Assembly (NCBI GenBank): GCA_963796705.1 | Contig: CAWCMK010000004.1 | Location: 496,001-560,000, forward strand | Direction: 5' to 3' | Source of the DNA: VRUE01 sp963796705 | GTDB lineage: Bacteria > Actinomycetota > Thermoleophilia > Solirubrobacterales > 70-9 | Length of the DNA: 64,000 nucleotides | Shown here: positions 8,735 to 17,229 of the stretch, one piece after another | How the letters are laid out: every line of letters begins with the position of its first letter | Numbering within the stretch: the stretch's first letter is position 1 | Translations under genes and position numbers: made by a program | Notes under the pieces: generated by a model | Told to the model about the DNA's origin: nothing | Database searches by the model: none | Seen by the model: only the letters and a program-made list of their open reading frames with translations

Positions 8735-8900
8735 GCGTACCGGGTTAACTCCATCTGAGGGAGCCCGACATCGCGAGTCTGTTGCCGCGGCGGGGGTGTC
8801 ACGGGCGCGCTCGCGGCCCCTTCGGCCGTTCTTGGCGAGATCCCGCTCTCGCACCTTCACAAGGAACGACATCCGGTGCGCTGGAGTCAGCCCGGTACGC
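8735..8900. repeat. inverted repeat pair next to the tRNA fragment, with a 10-mer repeated three times
   Basis: Positions 8735-8752 and 8883-8900 are inverted copies of an 18-base sequence with two mismatches (one arm reads GGAGTCAGCCCGGTACGC). The 10-mer TCCGGCTTAG occurs at 8724-8733, 8904-8913 and 8925-8934. On the minus strand the last two copies read TTCTAAGCCGGAG, like an Arg anticodon loop and stem. The stretch 8935-9060 is clearly lower in GC than the surroundings. No gene is supported between 8540 and 9094. Confidence 0.6.
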
Positions 8901-9094
8901 GCCTCCGGCTTAGAAGGCATGCACTCCGGCTTAGAAACAGCCGCGCTTTGCACTGTGGAATGCGTTTTGCCTGCAAATCGCGAATTTCTCGATATGACAG
9001 AAGATGACGAGAACGGACACGATTCGCCGATTCTGTTCCTACCCGTGTTCCTACCCAGCCCAATCTCGATTACGGGATAATCTCGTTCGATCCG

Positions 9095-9168
9095 GCCCCG
9101 GTAGCTCAACTGGAGAGAGCGCTGGCCTTCTAAGCCAGAAGTTGAAGGTTCGAGTCCTTCCCGGGGCG
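9095..9168 (+). tRNA. tRNA-Arg (UCU)
   Basis: Full cloverleaf of 74 bases: acceptor GCCCCGG/CCGGGGC, D-arm with AGCTCAACTGGAGAGAGC, anticodon stem CTGGC/GCCAG with loop CTTCTAA (anticodon TCT), T-arm GAAGG-TTCGAGT-CCTTC. Discriminator base is G; CCA is not encoded. It reads AGA codons, which are rare in this GC-rich sequence. Confidence 0.95.
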
Positions 9169-9242
9169 TGGTTAAGGCCCTTGCCGCCACCAAGGCTTCG
9201 CGGCCTTCGTCCACAGCGGGGGCGAGATTCGAACCGGCCACA

Positions 9243-10277
9243 TCAGGAGGGAACCAAAACGACCTTGCCGACATTCCGCCTTGCGGCGATGAATTCGTGG
9301 GCCTCACCGGCCCGCTCGAAGGGAAAGGCCTGCGCCACCACCGGTTCCAGGCGCCCATCCTCGAGGTCCGCCATCAATGGGCGCGTTACTCGGTCAAGGT
9401 TGCCCTCCCGGTCCCACCACTTCAGCATGTTGAGTCCGAAGATGCCCTTGTTCTCGTTCATCACCGCGAGGCTCTTCCACCAGGGAAGCGTCGCCAGCGG
9501 CATCTTCGCCAGGCTCATGATGGTGGCCGGAAGGTCGCGCGCACCGGCCTTTGAGCTCTCCGATAGCCCATACATGACCAGACGTCCGCCGGAGCGCAAC
9601 AGCCGGTAGTCCTTGCGGAACGAGGTCGGGCCAAGCGCGTCGATCACCAGGTCGACCCCCTCCCCGTGAGTGATCCTCAACACCTCGGTCTCGAAATCCT
9701 GGCTGCGGTAGTCGATCGGGTGGAGGACCCCCTGGGCGCGGATCGCATCGTGCTTGGATGGTGAGGCGGTGCCGAAGATCTCGCCCCCGGCGTTGCGAGC
9801 GACCTGCGTTGCCGAGATGCCCACGCCACCACCCGCGGCGTGGATCAGAACCCGGTCGCCCTCTCGCAGGCCACCCATCAGCATCAGCGCGGCGTAGGCG
9901 GTGCCGTAGTTCACGGGGAACGCAGCACCCTGCTCGAAGCTGAGCCGCTCGGGCAACGGCAGGACCTGGGCCTCTGGGACCGTGACCAGCTCCGCCTGGC
10001 CGCCGAAACGGGTTCCGGCGATAACCCGGTCGCCAACCGCGTGGGCGCTCACTTCCTCCCCCACCGCCTCGACCTCGCCCGCCACCTCGTAGCCAAGCAC
10101 ACAGGGTGGCTTCGGGGCGTCGGGGTAGAGACCGACCCGGGCCAACGTGTCGGCGAAATTGATGCCGGCGGCCTTGACCGCGACTCTTACCTCGCCGGGC
10201 CCGACGACGGGATCGGGTCGCTCCAGCACCTGGAGAACCTCGGGGCCACCCGTTCCGGTCAAGACCACGGCCTTCAT
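9243..10277 (-). CDS. NADPH:quinone oxidoreductase family protein (MDR superfamily)
   Basis: 344 residues, medium-chain dehydrogenase/reductase of the quinone oxidoreductase type without the structural zinc lobe. The N-terminal GroES-like domain contains AGINFADTLARVGLYP and LGYEVAGEVEAVG. The Rossmann domain carries AAGGGVGISATQVARNAGG (about residue 150), the NADPH-binding glycine motif. The C-terminus EFIAARRNVGKVVLVPS is typical of the family. Members reduce quinones or enoyl substrates with NADPH. It stands alone between a tRNA region and a non-coding stretch. Confidence 0.9.
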   Translation of the reverse strand: MKAVVLTGTGGPEVLQVLERPDPVVGPGEVRVAVKAAGINFADTLARVGLYPDAPKPPCVLGYEVAGEVEAVGEEVSAHAVGDRVIAGTRFGGQAELVTVPEAQVLPLPERLSFEQGAAFPVNYGTAYAALMLMGGLREGDRVLIHAAGGGVGISATQVARNAGGEIFGTASPSKHDAIRAQGVLHPIDYRSQDFETEVLRITHGEGVDLVIDALGPTSFRKDYRLLRSGGRLVMYGLSESSKAGARDLPATIMSLAKMPLATLPWWKSLAVMNENKGIFGLNMLKWWDREGNLDRVTRPLMADLEDGRLEPVVAQAFPFERAGEAHEFIAARRNVGKVVLVPS

Positions 10278-10402
10278 CTACCCCCAACCCTACCCCGGTC
10301 AACAGAGCCAGCCGCACCCGGGGGCCAGGGAACCTGAGGAACTCGCGGACGCGTGGGTGGCCGCCTCGCCCGCTCCGCCCTGGCCGCACTAGACCCACAC
10401 CG

Positions 10403-10534
10403 TTACCGGTAGAACTCGGAGAGCTTCCACGCGTGGAGGTCCCGGCTCTGGGTCTCACGGAGGAGCTTGGTCCCTGGCAGGAACCTGGTGACACGCCACT
10501 CGTCGCCGTAGGACAGCACTTGGAACGCCTGCAT
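10403..10534 (-). CDS. possible 43-residue protein
   Basis: Short frame from ATG at 10534 to TAA at 10403, beginning MQAFQVLSYGDEWRVTRF and ending DLHAWKLSEFYR. The balanced composition (aromatic, charged and hydrophobic residues alternating as in a small beta-alpha protein) is unlike the Arg/Pro-rich shadow frames of the region. An in-frame TGA lies shortly upstream, just after the CT-rich tract, and there is no clear ribosome site. It could instead be the tail of a longer gene lost upstream. Function unknown. Confidence 0.35.
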   Translation of the reverse strand: MQAFQVLSYGDEWRVTRFLPGTKLLRETQSRDLHAWKLSEFYR

Positions 10535-10563
10535 GTCGTCGGAGGCACTCGGCTCGAGGTGTC

Positions 10564-10612
<49 letters not shown>

Positions 10613-10840
10613 GAGTTTCTCGCAATCCCGGCGCTGAAGCGGCTCCCGATTCGCGCGATTTGCGAGCGCGCCGACCCCGTAGACGCCGGAAACATGCAGC
10701 AAGCGATCGCTAAGAACCTGGGTCGCTAACGCGACGTGAAGCAACAGGCGAGCGCCGGCGATCGGGTCGGGTCGGGTCCGAAGCGCGCAGATCTTTCGCG
10801 TGGGATGCGTCGGCCCGAGATGTTGAGACTCCATATCTAC

Positions 10841-11101
10841 ATGGCTACTGCGGCCAACACCACCACCATCCGGGTTGCGACGGAGACGCGCGATCGGCTG
10901 AAGGCGCTGGCCCTCCGACGCGGCGAGCCCGCCGGCGAGGTCGTGGCGAAGCTGGTCAGCGCCGCCGATGAGGAGGCGATTCTGGCCGAGATCGCCGCGG
11001 GGTTCGAGGAGCTCGCCAGCGATCCAAAGGCACGCGCCGCCTATCGCGCCGAGAGCGAAGAGCTCGAGTCCGGCTTTGAGGCGCCGGCACCGGAGTGGTA
11101 G
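10841..11101 (+). CDS. antitoxin of a MazF-type toxin-antitoxin pair
   Basis: 86 residues from ATG at 10841. The N-terminus TTTIRVATETRDRLKALALRRGE is a ribbon-helix-helix-like DNA-binding segment, as in actinobacterial MazE/VapB-type antitoxins. The acidic C-terminal half (EEAILAEIAAGFEELASDP, then SEELESGFEAP) is typical of the toxin-wrapping tail. The stop overlaps the GTG start of the mazF remnant, the classic antitoxin-first arrangement. It would repress its own promoter and neutralise MazF. Since the partner is broken, it may be a solitary antitoxin. Confidence 0.7.
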   Translation: MATAANTTTIRVATETRDRLKALALRRGEPAGEVVAKLVSAADEEAILAEIAAGFEELASDPKARAAYRAESEELESGFEAPAPEW

Positions 11102-11439
11102 AGGCGCAGCATCGCCAAGGCGACGTCTACTGGGCGAACCCCGATCCGACCAAAGGCAGGGAGCAGGCCAAGTCCCGTCCTTCGTAATCGTTTCGGTCGA
11201 CCAGCTGAACCAAAAGAGCCTCGACCTCTCCCTCGCCGTACCGCTCACGCGAATCGACTTCGGCAACGCCCTGCACCTGGCAGTTCCAGCATCGGAGGGT
11301 GGTCTCAAAAGAGGACGGCTTCGCCATGCCCGAGCAGCTGCGCGCGATTTCGCACGAGCGCCTCAGTCGTCGTCTCGGCAGCCTTCGGCCAAAGACCCTC
11401 GAGGAGCTGCTCAAGCGCTGCCGAGTTCTCCTGTGCTGA
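11095..11439 (+). pseudogene. mazF: mazF-type endoribonuclease toxin, two frameshifts
   Basis: Starts GTG at 11095 with QGDVYWANPDPTKGREQAKSRPS, the conserved MazF/PemK N-terminus, then hits TAA at 11177. The protein continues in the next frame (SFVIVSVDQLNQKSLDLSLAVPLTR to ASEGGLKR). It must shift again near 11310 to finish as EDGFAMPEQLRAISHERLSRRL to the TGA at 11437. All conserved blocks are present in order, so the gene decayed by small indels after arriving intact. The product cannot be made without recoding. The adjacent antitoxin is open. Confidence 0.8.
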
Positions 11440-11534
11440 GGCGAGGCTCTGCTGTCTTGGGAAGGGCTGCGCGCTGCTGTTCACGCGACAGGAGCAGCGG
11501 CTCGCATTGCCCTTGTATTCATTGGTGCGCTCGA

Positions 11535-12713
11535 CTAGCCGGGTCGGGCAGCTCGCAGCGCCGCCTCCAGCTCAAAGCGCGCGTCGGGATCGTCGAGCTG
11601 CTCGCCGAGCAGCTCGCGTAGGCGCGTCGTCCGGTAGCGGGCGGTCTGAGGGTGCACGTGCAGAGCCGCGGCCATCGCGACCGCATTCCCCCGGTGGCGG
11701 ATGTAGGCGAGGGCTGTCTCGCGCATCCGGCTCCGCGCCTTCGCGGTGAGCGACTCAAACGGGGCGAGTCGACGGGCCGCAATTCTTTCGAGCAGGGCGC
11801 CCCCCTCGAAGAGGAGCAGGTCGCCGAGGTGCTCGTCGACTCGGAGCAGACCGTCGCCCCGCAGCGCTCCGGCCTCCGCGGCCCCCAGCAAGGCGCGGGC
11901 CAGCGACCAGGACCTCGCCAGTTCAGCAATGGCGCCGGTCGGCCCGAGCGCCAGCCGAAAGCCCTCCGCCACCCGCTCGAGGCTCTCGGCGCGGCTCGGG
12001 CCATCTGGATCGGGAAACAGGACACAACCCGTTTCCCCAAGCGTCGTGACCAGCAGATCGGGCGGCAGGCGCCCAGCAAGGATGTTCAGGTCGGCCTCCG
12101 AGAAGGCGAGAGCCGCTGCGGTGCGCGGCAGGGGCCAGCCCACAGCCTGACTTGCCGCACGCAAGTCGGCCTCGACGGCCGGCGGGTCGCGCACCAAAAG
12201 CGTCGCCAGTTCGCGGCGGCGGCGACGGCGCAGGTCCTCGACCTCGGCCTGCGCTTCGGCGTATCCCTCGACGGAGTCGGCCGAGAGCTCGTCGATGTAG
12301 GCGAAGATCGCCTCGGCGAGCAGGCTCAGGACCTCGGAATCGAGCCGTGCTCGGCGAGCGGCGGCCGCGAAGCGCCGCCAGGCCACCCGTGCGCCCACTC
12401 GGTAGGCGGCCTGGAGGGAGTCGAGCGTCCGACCCCCTCGAAACTCGCCGCGCCCGAGGCTGAGATAGACCTCGCGGCCCGGCCTGCGGCCTGCGTCGGG
12501 ATCGCGAATCAGGGCGACGAACTGGCGCAGCGCCTCGGCGACCCCCGTCTGGATGCCACGGCCGAAGCTTCCCTCCAGTGGCCGCGCGTACTCCGGCACC
12601 TCGCGGGCGATTGTGGCGAGGATCTCCTCGGTGAGCGCGGTCAGCTGGGGCTCGATCACCTCGGCGACGGCAGCCGGCAGACACCGCCAGGGCTCTGCCT
12701 CAATATCTATCAC
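11535..12713 (-). CDS. PucR/CdaR-type helix-turn-helix regulator
   Basis: 392 residues. The C-terminal region AYIRHRGNAVAMAAALHVHPQTARYRTTRLRELLG is the PucR family helix-turn-helix (HTH_30) typical of actinobacterial regulators. The middle carries a GGDEF-like fold relic region characteristic of CdaR proteins, and the N-terminal half is helical (RsbT co-antagonist-like). It is divergently arranged with the desaturase gene at 12790, with about 75 bases between starts that are AT-richer than the flanks, so it likely regulates the desaturase and itself. Ligand unknown. Confidence 0.8.
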   Translation of the reverse strand: MIDIEAEPWRCLPAAVAEVIEPQLTALTEEILATIAREVPEYARPLEGSFGRGIQTGVAEALRQFVALIRDPDAGRRPGREVYLSLGRGEFRGGRTLDSLQAAYRVGARVAWRRFAAAARRARLDSEVLSLLAEAIFAYIDELSADSVEGYAEAQAEVEDLRRRRRRELATLLVRDPPAVEADLRAASQAVGWPLPRTAAALAFSEADLNILAGRLPPDLLVTTLGETGCVLFPDPDGPSRAESLERVAEGFRLALGPTGAIAELARSWSLARALLGAAEAGALRGDGLLRVDEHLGDLLLFEGGALLERIAARRLAPFESLTAKARSRMRETALAYIRHRGNAVAMAAALHVHPQTARYRTTRLRELLGEQLDDPDARFELEAALRAARPG

Positions 12714-12789
12714 CTAACTGACAAGAAATCGGGGAACAAGTTGGCTTTAAGGCTAATTCATATCGCACAGACACATCTAACTTGTGCGC

Positions 12790-13680
12790 ATGGGCGAGAT
12801 GAGCAAAATCGAGAAGACCGCCAATCTGGGGGCCGTCGTGATTCCCTTCGCCGCGACGATCGTCGCAATCGTCCTGTTATGGGACAACCTGGTCAATCCC
12901 GCCGACCTGGCGATCGCCGCGACGATGTACCTGCTGAGCGCAACCGGCATCACCGTTGGCTTCCACCGGCTCCTCACCCACCGTTCCTTCCAGACCTCAA
13001 AACCGGTCGAGTACATCTTCGCCGTGCTCGGCTCGACGGCGCTCCAGGGCCCAGTTATCTCCTGGGTCGCAGATCATCGCAAGCACCACGCCCACACCGA
13101 CGAAGAGGGCGACCCGCACAGCCCCCACGTCGGCCATGGCGAGGGGGTGTGCGGTGTGCTGGCCGGGTTGTGGCATGCGCACTCTGGCTGGCTGATGTCG
13201 ACACAGGGGCGTGCTGACTGGAAGCGCTATGCACCGGATCTCTACGAGGACCGCGGCATGCGTCTGATCGGTCGCCGTTTCGTCCCGCTCGCCGTCCTTA
13301 GCCTGGCGATCCCGACGCTGGCCGGCTACCTCCTCAGCGGCACCCTGGCCGGTGCCGCGACAGGATTGCTCTGGGGTGGGTTGGTGCGGATCTTCTTCGT
13401 CCACCACGTCACCTGGAGCGTCAACTCGCTCTGCCACTTCCTCGGTAGGCGCCGGTTTGAGACAGACGATCGCTCGACCAACGTATTCTGGCTCTCGCTC
13501 CCTTCTCTCGGGGAGTCCTGGCACCACAACCACCATGCCTTTCCCCGCTCCGCCGTCCACGGCCTGAGACGCTGGGAGCTTGACCCCTCGGCGCTGATCA
13601 TCACCACGTTGGAGAAGCTTGGCCTCGCCTGGAACGTGGTGCGAATTTCACCGGAGCGCCAAGCTGAGCGGGTTCTCTGA
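12790..13680 (+). CDS. acyl-CoA delta-9 desaturase family protein
   Basis: 296 residues, integral membrane di-iron desaturase. Histidine boxes are present in order: HRLLTH (about residue 56), HRKHHAHTDEEGDPHSPH (about 92) and HNHHAFPRSA (about 242), with four hydrophobic segments. It inserts a double bond in saturated fatty acyl chains using O2, an electron donor and iron, which adjusts membrane fluidity. ATG at 12790 is used; GTG 12784 and ATG 12799 are alternatives, none with a strong ribosome site. The divergent PucR-type gene suggests dedicated regulation. Confidence 0.9.
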   Translation: MGEMSKIEKTANLGAVVIPFAATIVAIVLLWDNLVNPADLAIAATMYLLSATGITVGFHRLLTHRSFQTSKPVEYIFAVLGSTALQGPVISWVADHRKHHAHTDEEGDPHSPHVGHGEGVCGVLAGLWHAHSGWLMSTQGRADWKRYAPDLYEDRGMRLIGRRFVPLAVLSLAIPTLAGYLLSGTLAGAATGLLWGGLVRIFFVHHVTWSVNSLCHFLGRRRFETDDRSTNVFWLSLPSLGESWHHNHHAFPRSAVHGLRRWELDPSALIITTLEKLGLAWNVVRISPERQAERVL

Positions 13681-13823
13681 GGGAGCCGGTTCTCTGGGGC
13701 ACGGGCTTCGATTCCGGCCTAAAGCCTTCGTGTCCTACGTCGCCATTCTCCGCGAGTTCAACCGCTGCAGAGGAGCGCCGAGTTCGAGGGCGCGGTCGGG
13801 GGCTGGTGGGAATGAGACTACGC

Positions 13824-13955
13824 TCAGCGCCTCACGATCTCCTCGATGGGCAGGATGCCTTCGCCGGGGATCGGAACTTCGACCTCCGGCATGACAAACC
13901 GCACCGACCCCTCGATCTGGGAGGCGCTGGAGACTGAAGGCTCCGGTGAGGCCAC
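13824..13955 (-). CDS. possible 43-residue protein or gene remnant
   Basis: In the 462-base gap between the desaturase and the GGDEF protein, one minus-strand frame runs from a stop at 13995 to 13824. From GTG at 13955, preceded at good spacing by GGAG, it reads VASPEPSVSSASQIEGSV and ends PIPGEGILPIEEIVRR. The composition is protein-like rather than shadow-like. It could be a short real gene or the tail of a lost one. I see nothing else in the gap. Confidence 0.25.
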   Translation of the reverse strand: MASPEPSVSSASQIEGSVRFVMPEVEVPIPGEGILPIEEIVRR

Positions 13956-14142
13956 GAAGACATCTCCGGCAGGAACGCCGTGGGAACAGATCTTTCAGTA
14001 GGCGTGTCGGCAACTGCTTACTGACAGGTAGGCGGGCCGCCCCTCAACTGGAGATGTTCCAACCGCTCCGCGCCCTTCATGTCTACCCTGCCCCGCCCCG
14101 ACTCGCTGGACGTGAGGGATGCGCCCCCACCTCACCTCGGAC

Positions 14143-16158
14143 TCACCTCTCAACGGCGAGCCCGCGCTGCGCGGCGACCTTCTCAAAGGACTCGACGACC
14201 TGCGGATCAAACTGCGAGCCGGCACCGCGGTGCAGCTCTTCGAGCGCCCGTGCCGGCCGCATCGCGATGCTGTGGGGACGCTCGCTGACCATCGCCGCGT
14301 AGGCCGCGCAGACCGCGATCACCCTGGACCCGAGCGGGATCTCCGCTTCGCGCAGCGAGTCCGGATAGCCGTTGCCATCCCAGCGCTCGCCGCTTGAGCG
14401 CACAATCCGCGCGACAGGGACAAGCGCCGCCGCCGCGGCGATGATCCGCTCCCCGACCAGGGTGTGTTGGCGGACGAACTCCCACTCGGACTCCTCGAGC
14501 GGACCGGGCTTGTTGAGGATCGCGTCGGGGATAGCCATCTTGCCCGTCTCGTGAAGCTGCCCGGCGCGGAAGGTCTCGTCGCGCTGCTCGGCCTCCATCC
14601 CCAGATCCTCGGCGACCGCCAGTCCCAGTTCGGCGACGTCGACCGCCTGCTCGGCAAGCTGGGGCTCGCGCTCACGGAGTGCCGTCAGCAGGACATCGCG
14701 CGATTGCGCACCGGCGGAGGCCCGCTCGCTCACCTTGTTCGCGTACATCCGCCGATCGGCGAGTCGCATCGCGGCCTTGACCGAGTCGGCCTCACTGGGC
14801 AGGAGGACGCTGCCTTGCGAGGCGGAGATCGCGAAGCCTTCGCCTTGCTCGCAAAGGGCGGCGTTCGCGCCTGCCGTGAGTCCGTCGACCTCGGCCGCCG
14901 TGCACTCGGCAAGCAGGCAGAACTCATCGCCCCCCAGCCTGTAGGCCCGGCCTGCCGGGGCGGCAACGCGCTCGAGGCGTTGGCCAAGGCGTTCCAACAG
15001 AGAGTCGCCGGCCGGATGGCCGTAGGTGTCGTTGTAGCGCTTGAAGCCGTCGAGGTCGAAGAAGACCAGGAGCCAAAGCGTGCCGCCCTCGGGGGGGCGG
15101 GCGATCGCCCGATCGAGGTCGAAGGTCAGCGCCCGGCGATTGCGCAGACCGGTCAGTGGGTCGGTGCGTGACTCTCGAGCTCGCGAGCGAACTTCGCCCT
15201 CGCTCTCAATCAGCGAGAGCATCAGGCGCGCCACCACCGCGACCATCGTCAGTAGCGATAGAGCGGTGGCGGCTGCGGGTAGCGAGGTGAAGCGTTCGGC
15301 CCCCAGGATGCAGATCGCCACCAGGGCTGCCGCTGCGGGCATCGCGATCACTCGCGCACTTCGCGGCCGCACGGGCTCCGTGATGCCCGGCTCGATCCAG
15401 GCGGCGGTGGCCAGCAGCAGGACGCCGAGTGGCCAGCCGACGTCGAGGATCGTTCCTTCGACGTAGGTTCCCTGGGCGGCCTGCAGCAAGTAGACGCCGT
15501 CGGAGACGGCGAGGAGCAACAGCCCGGCACCGAGAATCGCCCAGCTGCGCCCCGGCCGCCAGCCGGTGAAAGCCGTCGCGGTGAGGACCAGTGTCAGGAG
15601 GGTCAGGTCGGCGATCGGATAGGCGAGGTTGGTCGCGACGGCGAGCGTCTGGCCTCGGTTGCCGGCATCGACGATCGGACCGAGCGCCAGCGCCGCCGCC
15701 AGCGCGGCGACAGCGGAGCCGACGATCGCTCCGTCCAGCCACCGTGCCACCGGAAAGACACCGATCCTCGCTCGCAAGAGCGCGATCAGCGCCGCGTAGG
15801 CGAGCGGATAGAAGGCGAGGTAGCCGCCGTCGGCCGGGGAGGGAATCGGCACCGAAGCCTGTCCGGAGAGGACCGCTGAGTAATAGATTTCTCCGCCGCT
15901 GTAGAGCAGGAGGCCGACTCCGAGCAGTGCCCAGGCAACCCGCTCGCGGCGATCCAGACCAGCACGCAGCAGACATGCTGCGGCGCTTGTCAACATCAGC
16001 GCGTTGTAGATCCAGGTGTTGAAGAGCGCATCCGCACCGGCTCCACCGAAGCCGAGCACGGCGTGCGCGCTGAAGGCGGCGAGCAGGCAGAGGGCGAGGA
16101 GGCCGCCGGCAAGGACGGTCCTTCGCGCTCGTCGGCTCAGCTCGGAGACCACTCCCAA
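14143..16158 (-). CDS. membrane diguanylate cyclase with degenerate HD-GYP domain
   Basis: 671 residues: about nine transmembrane helices (residues 15-320), a GGDEF domain (about 345-490) and an HD-GYP-like domain (about 500-660). The cyclase site LGGDEF (about 410) and upstream FFDLDGFKRYNDTYGH are intact, so c-di-GMP synthesis is likely. No RxxD inhibitory site precedes it. The HD-GYP part keeps the fold signature (MAIPDAILNKPGPL, ERWDGNGYPDSL), but HD is HE (LHETGK, about 538), the HHH of the metal site is SSG, and DAYDAM is AAYAAM. Phosphodiesterase activity is therefore unlikely; it may act as a sensor or binding module. Confidence 0.85.
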   Translation of the reverse strand: MGVVSELSRRARRTVLAGGLLALCLLAAFSAHAVLGFGGAGADALFNTWIYNALMLTSAAACLLRAGLDRRERVAWALLGVGLLLYSGGEIYYSAVLSGQASVPIPSPADGGYLAFYPLAYAALIALLRARIGVFPVARWLDGAIVGSAVAALAAALALGPIVDAGNRGQTLAVATNLAYPIADLTLLTLVLTATAFTGWRPGRSWAILGAGLLLLAVSDGVYLLQAAQGTYVEGTILDVGWPLGVLLLATAAWIEPGITEPVRPRSARVIAMPAAAALVAICILGAERFTSLPAAATALSLLTMVAVVARLMLSLIESEGEVRSRARESRTDPLTGLRNRRALTFDLDRAIARPPEGGTLWLLVFFDLDGFKRYNDTYGHPAGDSLLERLGQRLERVAAPAGRAYRLGGDEFCLLAECTAAEVDGLTAGANAALCEQGEGFAISASQGSVLLPSEADSVKAAMRLADRRMYANKVSERASAGAQSRDVLLTALREREPQLAEQAVDVAELGLAVAEDLGMEAEQRDETFRAGQLHETGKMAIPDAILNKPGPLEESEWEFVRQHTLVGERIIAAAAALVPVARIVRSSGERWDGNGYPDSLREAEIPLGSRVIAVCAAYAAMVSERPHSIAMRPARALEELHRGAGSQFDPQVVESFEKVAAQRGLAVER

Positions 16159-16282
16159 CCATCGGAACTGACGGCGGCGAGCTTGACCTTGGGGACCAAC
16201 TCACCGCGGTGCTGAAGCGTGATCTATTCATGGCTAGCGGATTCGGCGGTCGCCAGGACCCGTATGGCCTGCAACTCGATCC

Positions 16283-17098
16283 TCAGGCCTTCGCCGTCCT
16301 GTGCCTCTGTTTCCCCGGCGCGAAGTGTCTCTTGGCCGCCGCGATGCAGCGGGCGCGCTTGCTTTTCTTGAGCTTCCTGCACGCCTTGATCGCCCGCCCC
16401 AGCTTCTGGGCGGTGGTGGGAGTCGCAGCTGGTTTGGCTCCCCTCGAGGTCGTGGATCCATCGCCGCTCGGGTTGCCGCCCCCGCCCCCCGAGCCGTTGC
16501 CGCCGGAGCTGGCGACCGTGTATTCGATCGTGGCCCCTGCGCGCTCACCATCGAGGCTCACTGCACTCACCGTGTAGCGCTGCGGGCCCGGGGTGGTGGT
16601 GTCGAGCCTGCCGGGGCTGGCGCCGCCGCCCGAGTCGGTGCACGAGGCGATTCCCGGCCCGCCCGCCGCCTCGGTGCAGGTGAAGCTCGTCGCTACGCTT
16701 TCGCCCACCGTGTAGGTCTGGTGGTCGGCTGGCGAGACAATGGCGGCGCTGGGCGCTGCCACCGCCGCGCCCGTGATCGTGATCGGCAGCGTCTGAGTCG
16801 AGGCGTCGGCGCCACCGCCGCTGTCGCTCACGGTGAGCGAGACCTGATAGGTGCCGGGCTGGATGTAGTAGTGGGTGGGGTCGGCACCGCCGGTGGTGTC
16901 GGGCGGCGAGCCGTCACCGAAGCTCCATTCGTAGGTTGCGATTGGCGCGCTGATGTCATAGGAGCCGCTGCCATCGAAGTTGATCGGGTGGCCGGGTTTG
17001 CCACTCGCGGGGGCCCTGTAACGCGCGAAATCGCAGACGGGGAGCGAAACCTCGACCGAGGAGCCGGCTGAAGCCGAGGCCGAACTACTCGCCGAGTA
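16283..17098 (-). pseudogene. PKD-domain exported protein, 5'-truncated
   Basis: The open frame contains a PKD domain (PASGKPGHPINFDGSGSYD, WSFGDGSPPDTTGG, YYIQPGTYQVSLTV), a second Ig-like part and a basic C-terminal tail with KACRKLKKSKRARCIAAA, common in this genome type. Upstream it runs open only to a TAG at 17099-17101, with no ATG, GTG or TTG before the PKD domain and no signal peptide. The first GTG (16831) cuts the PKD domain. The 5' end has therefore been lost. On the opposite strand, 17022 to about 17160 also reads as protein-like sequence (AEYYRLAEPEIERQGDLRW), so an old junction probably lies near 17040-17100. Confidence 0.6.
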
Positions 17099-17229
17099 CT
17101 ACCGACTGGCCGAACCCGAAATCGAGCGGCAGGGCGACCTGCGCTGGCAGCTGGCCGAGCGCCTTCCTCGCCGGCAATCCGGCCGCCTGGTTCATTGGAC
17201 ACGATGGCGACATCTGCCCGCTAGACGCT

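Noticed and set aside
8695..8800. Complete tRNA-Leu (CAG) or tmRNA on the minus strand
   Set aside because: A CTCAGAT loop and long variable arm can be drawn, but the spacing to the D-arm and T-arm is wrong and no GCCCCGG 5' acceptor is present; no tmRNA 5' end matches either.
9210..9240. Second tRNA T-arm remnant (GGTTCGAATC) on the minus strand
   Set aside because: The stem is mismatched in two or three positions and there is no acceptor partner; too weak to list.
8672..9358. Minus-strand frame with EPSTSGLEGQ and AGSNPARG-like motifs
   Set aside because: These motifs are the usual translation of tRNA T-arms and anticodon arms; the frame overlaps the real tRNA-Arg and the tRNA fragment.
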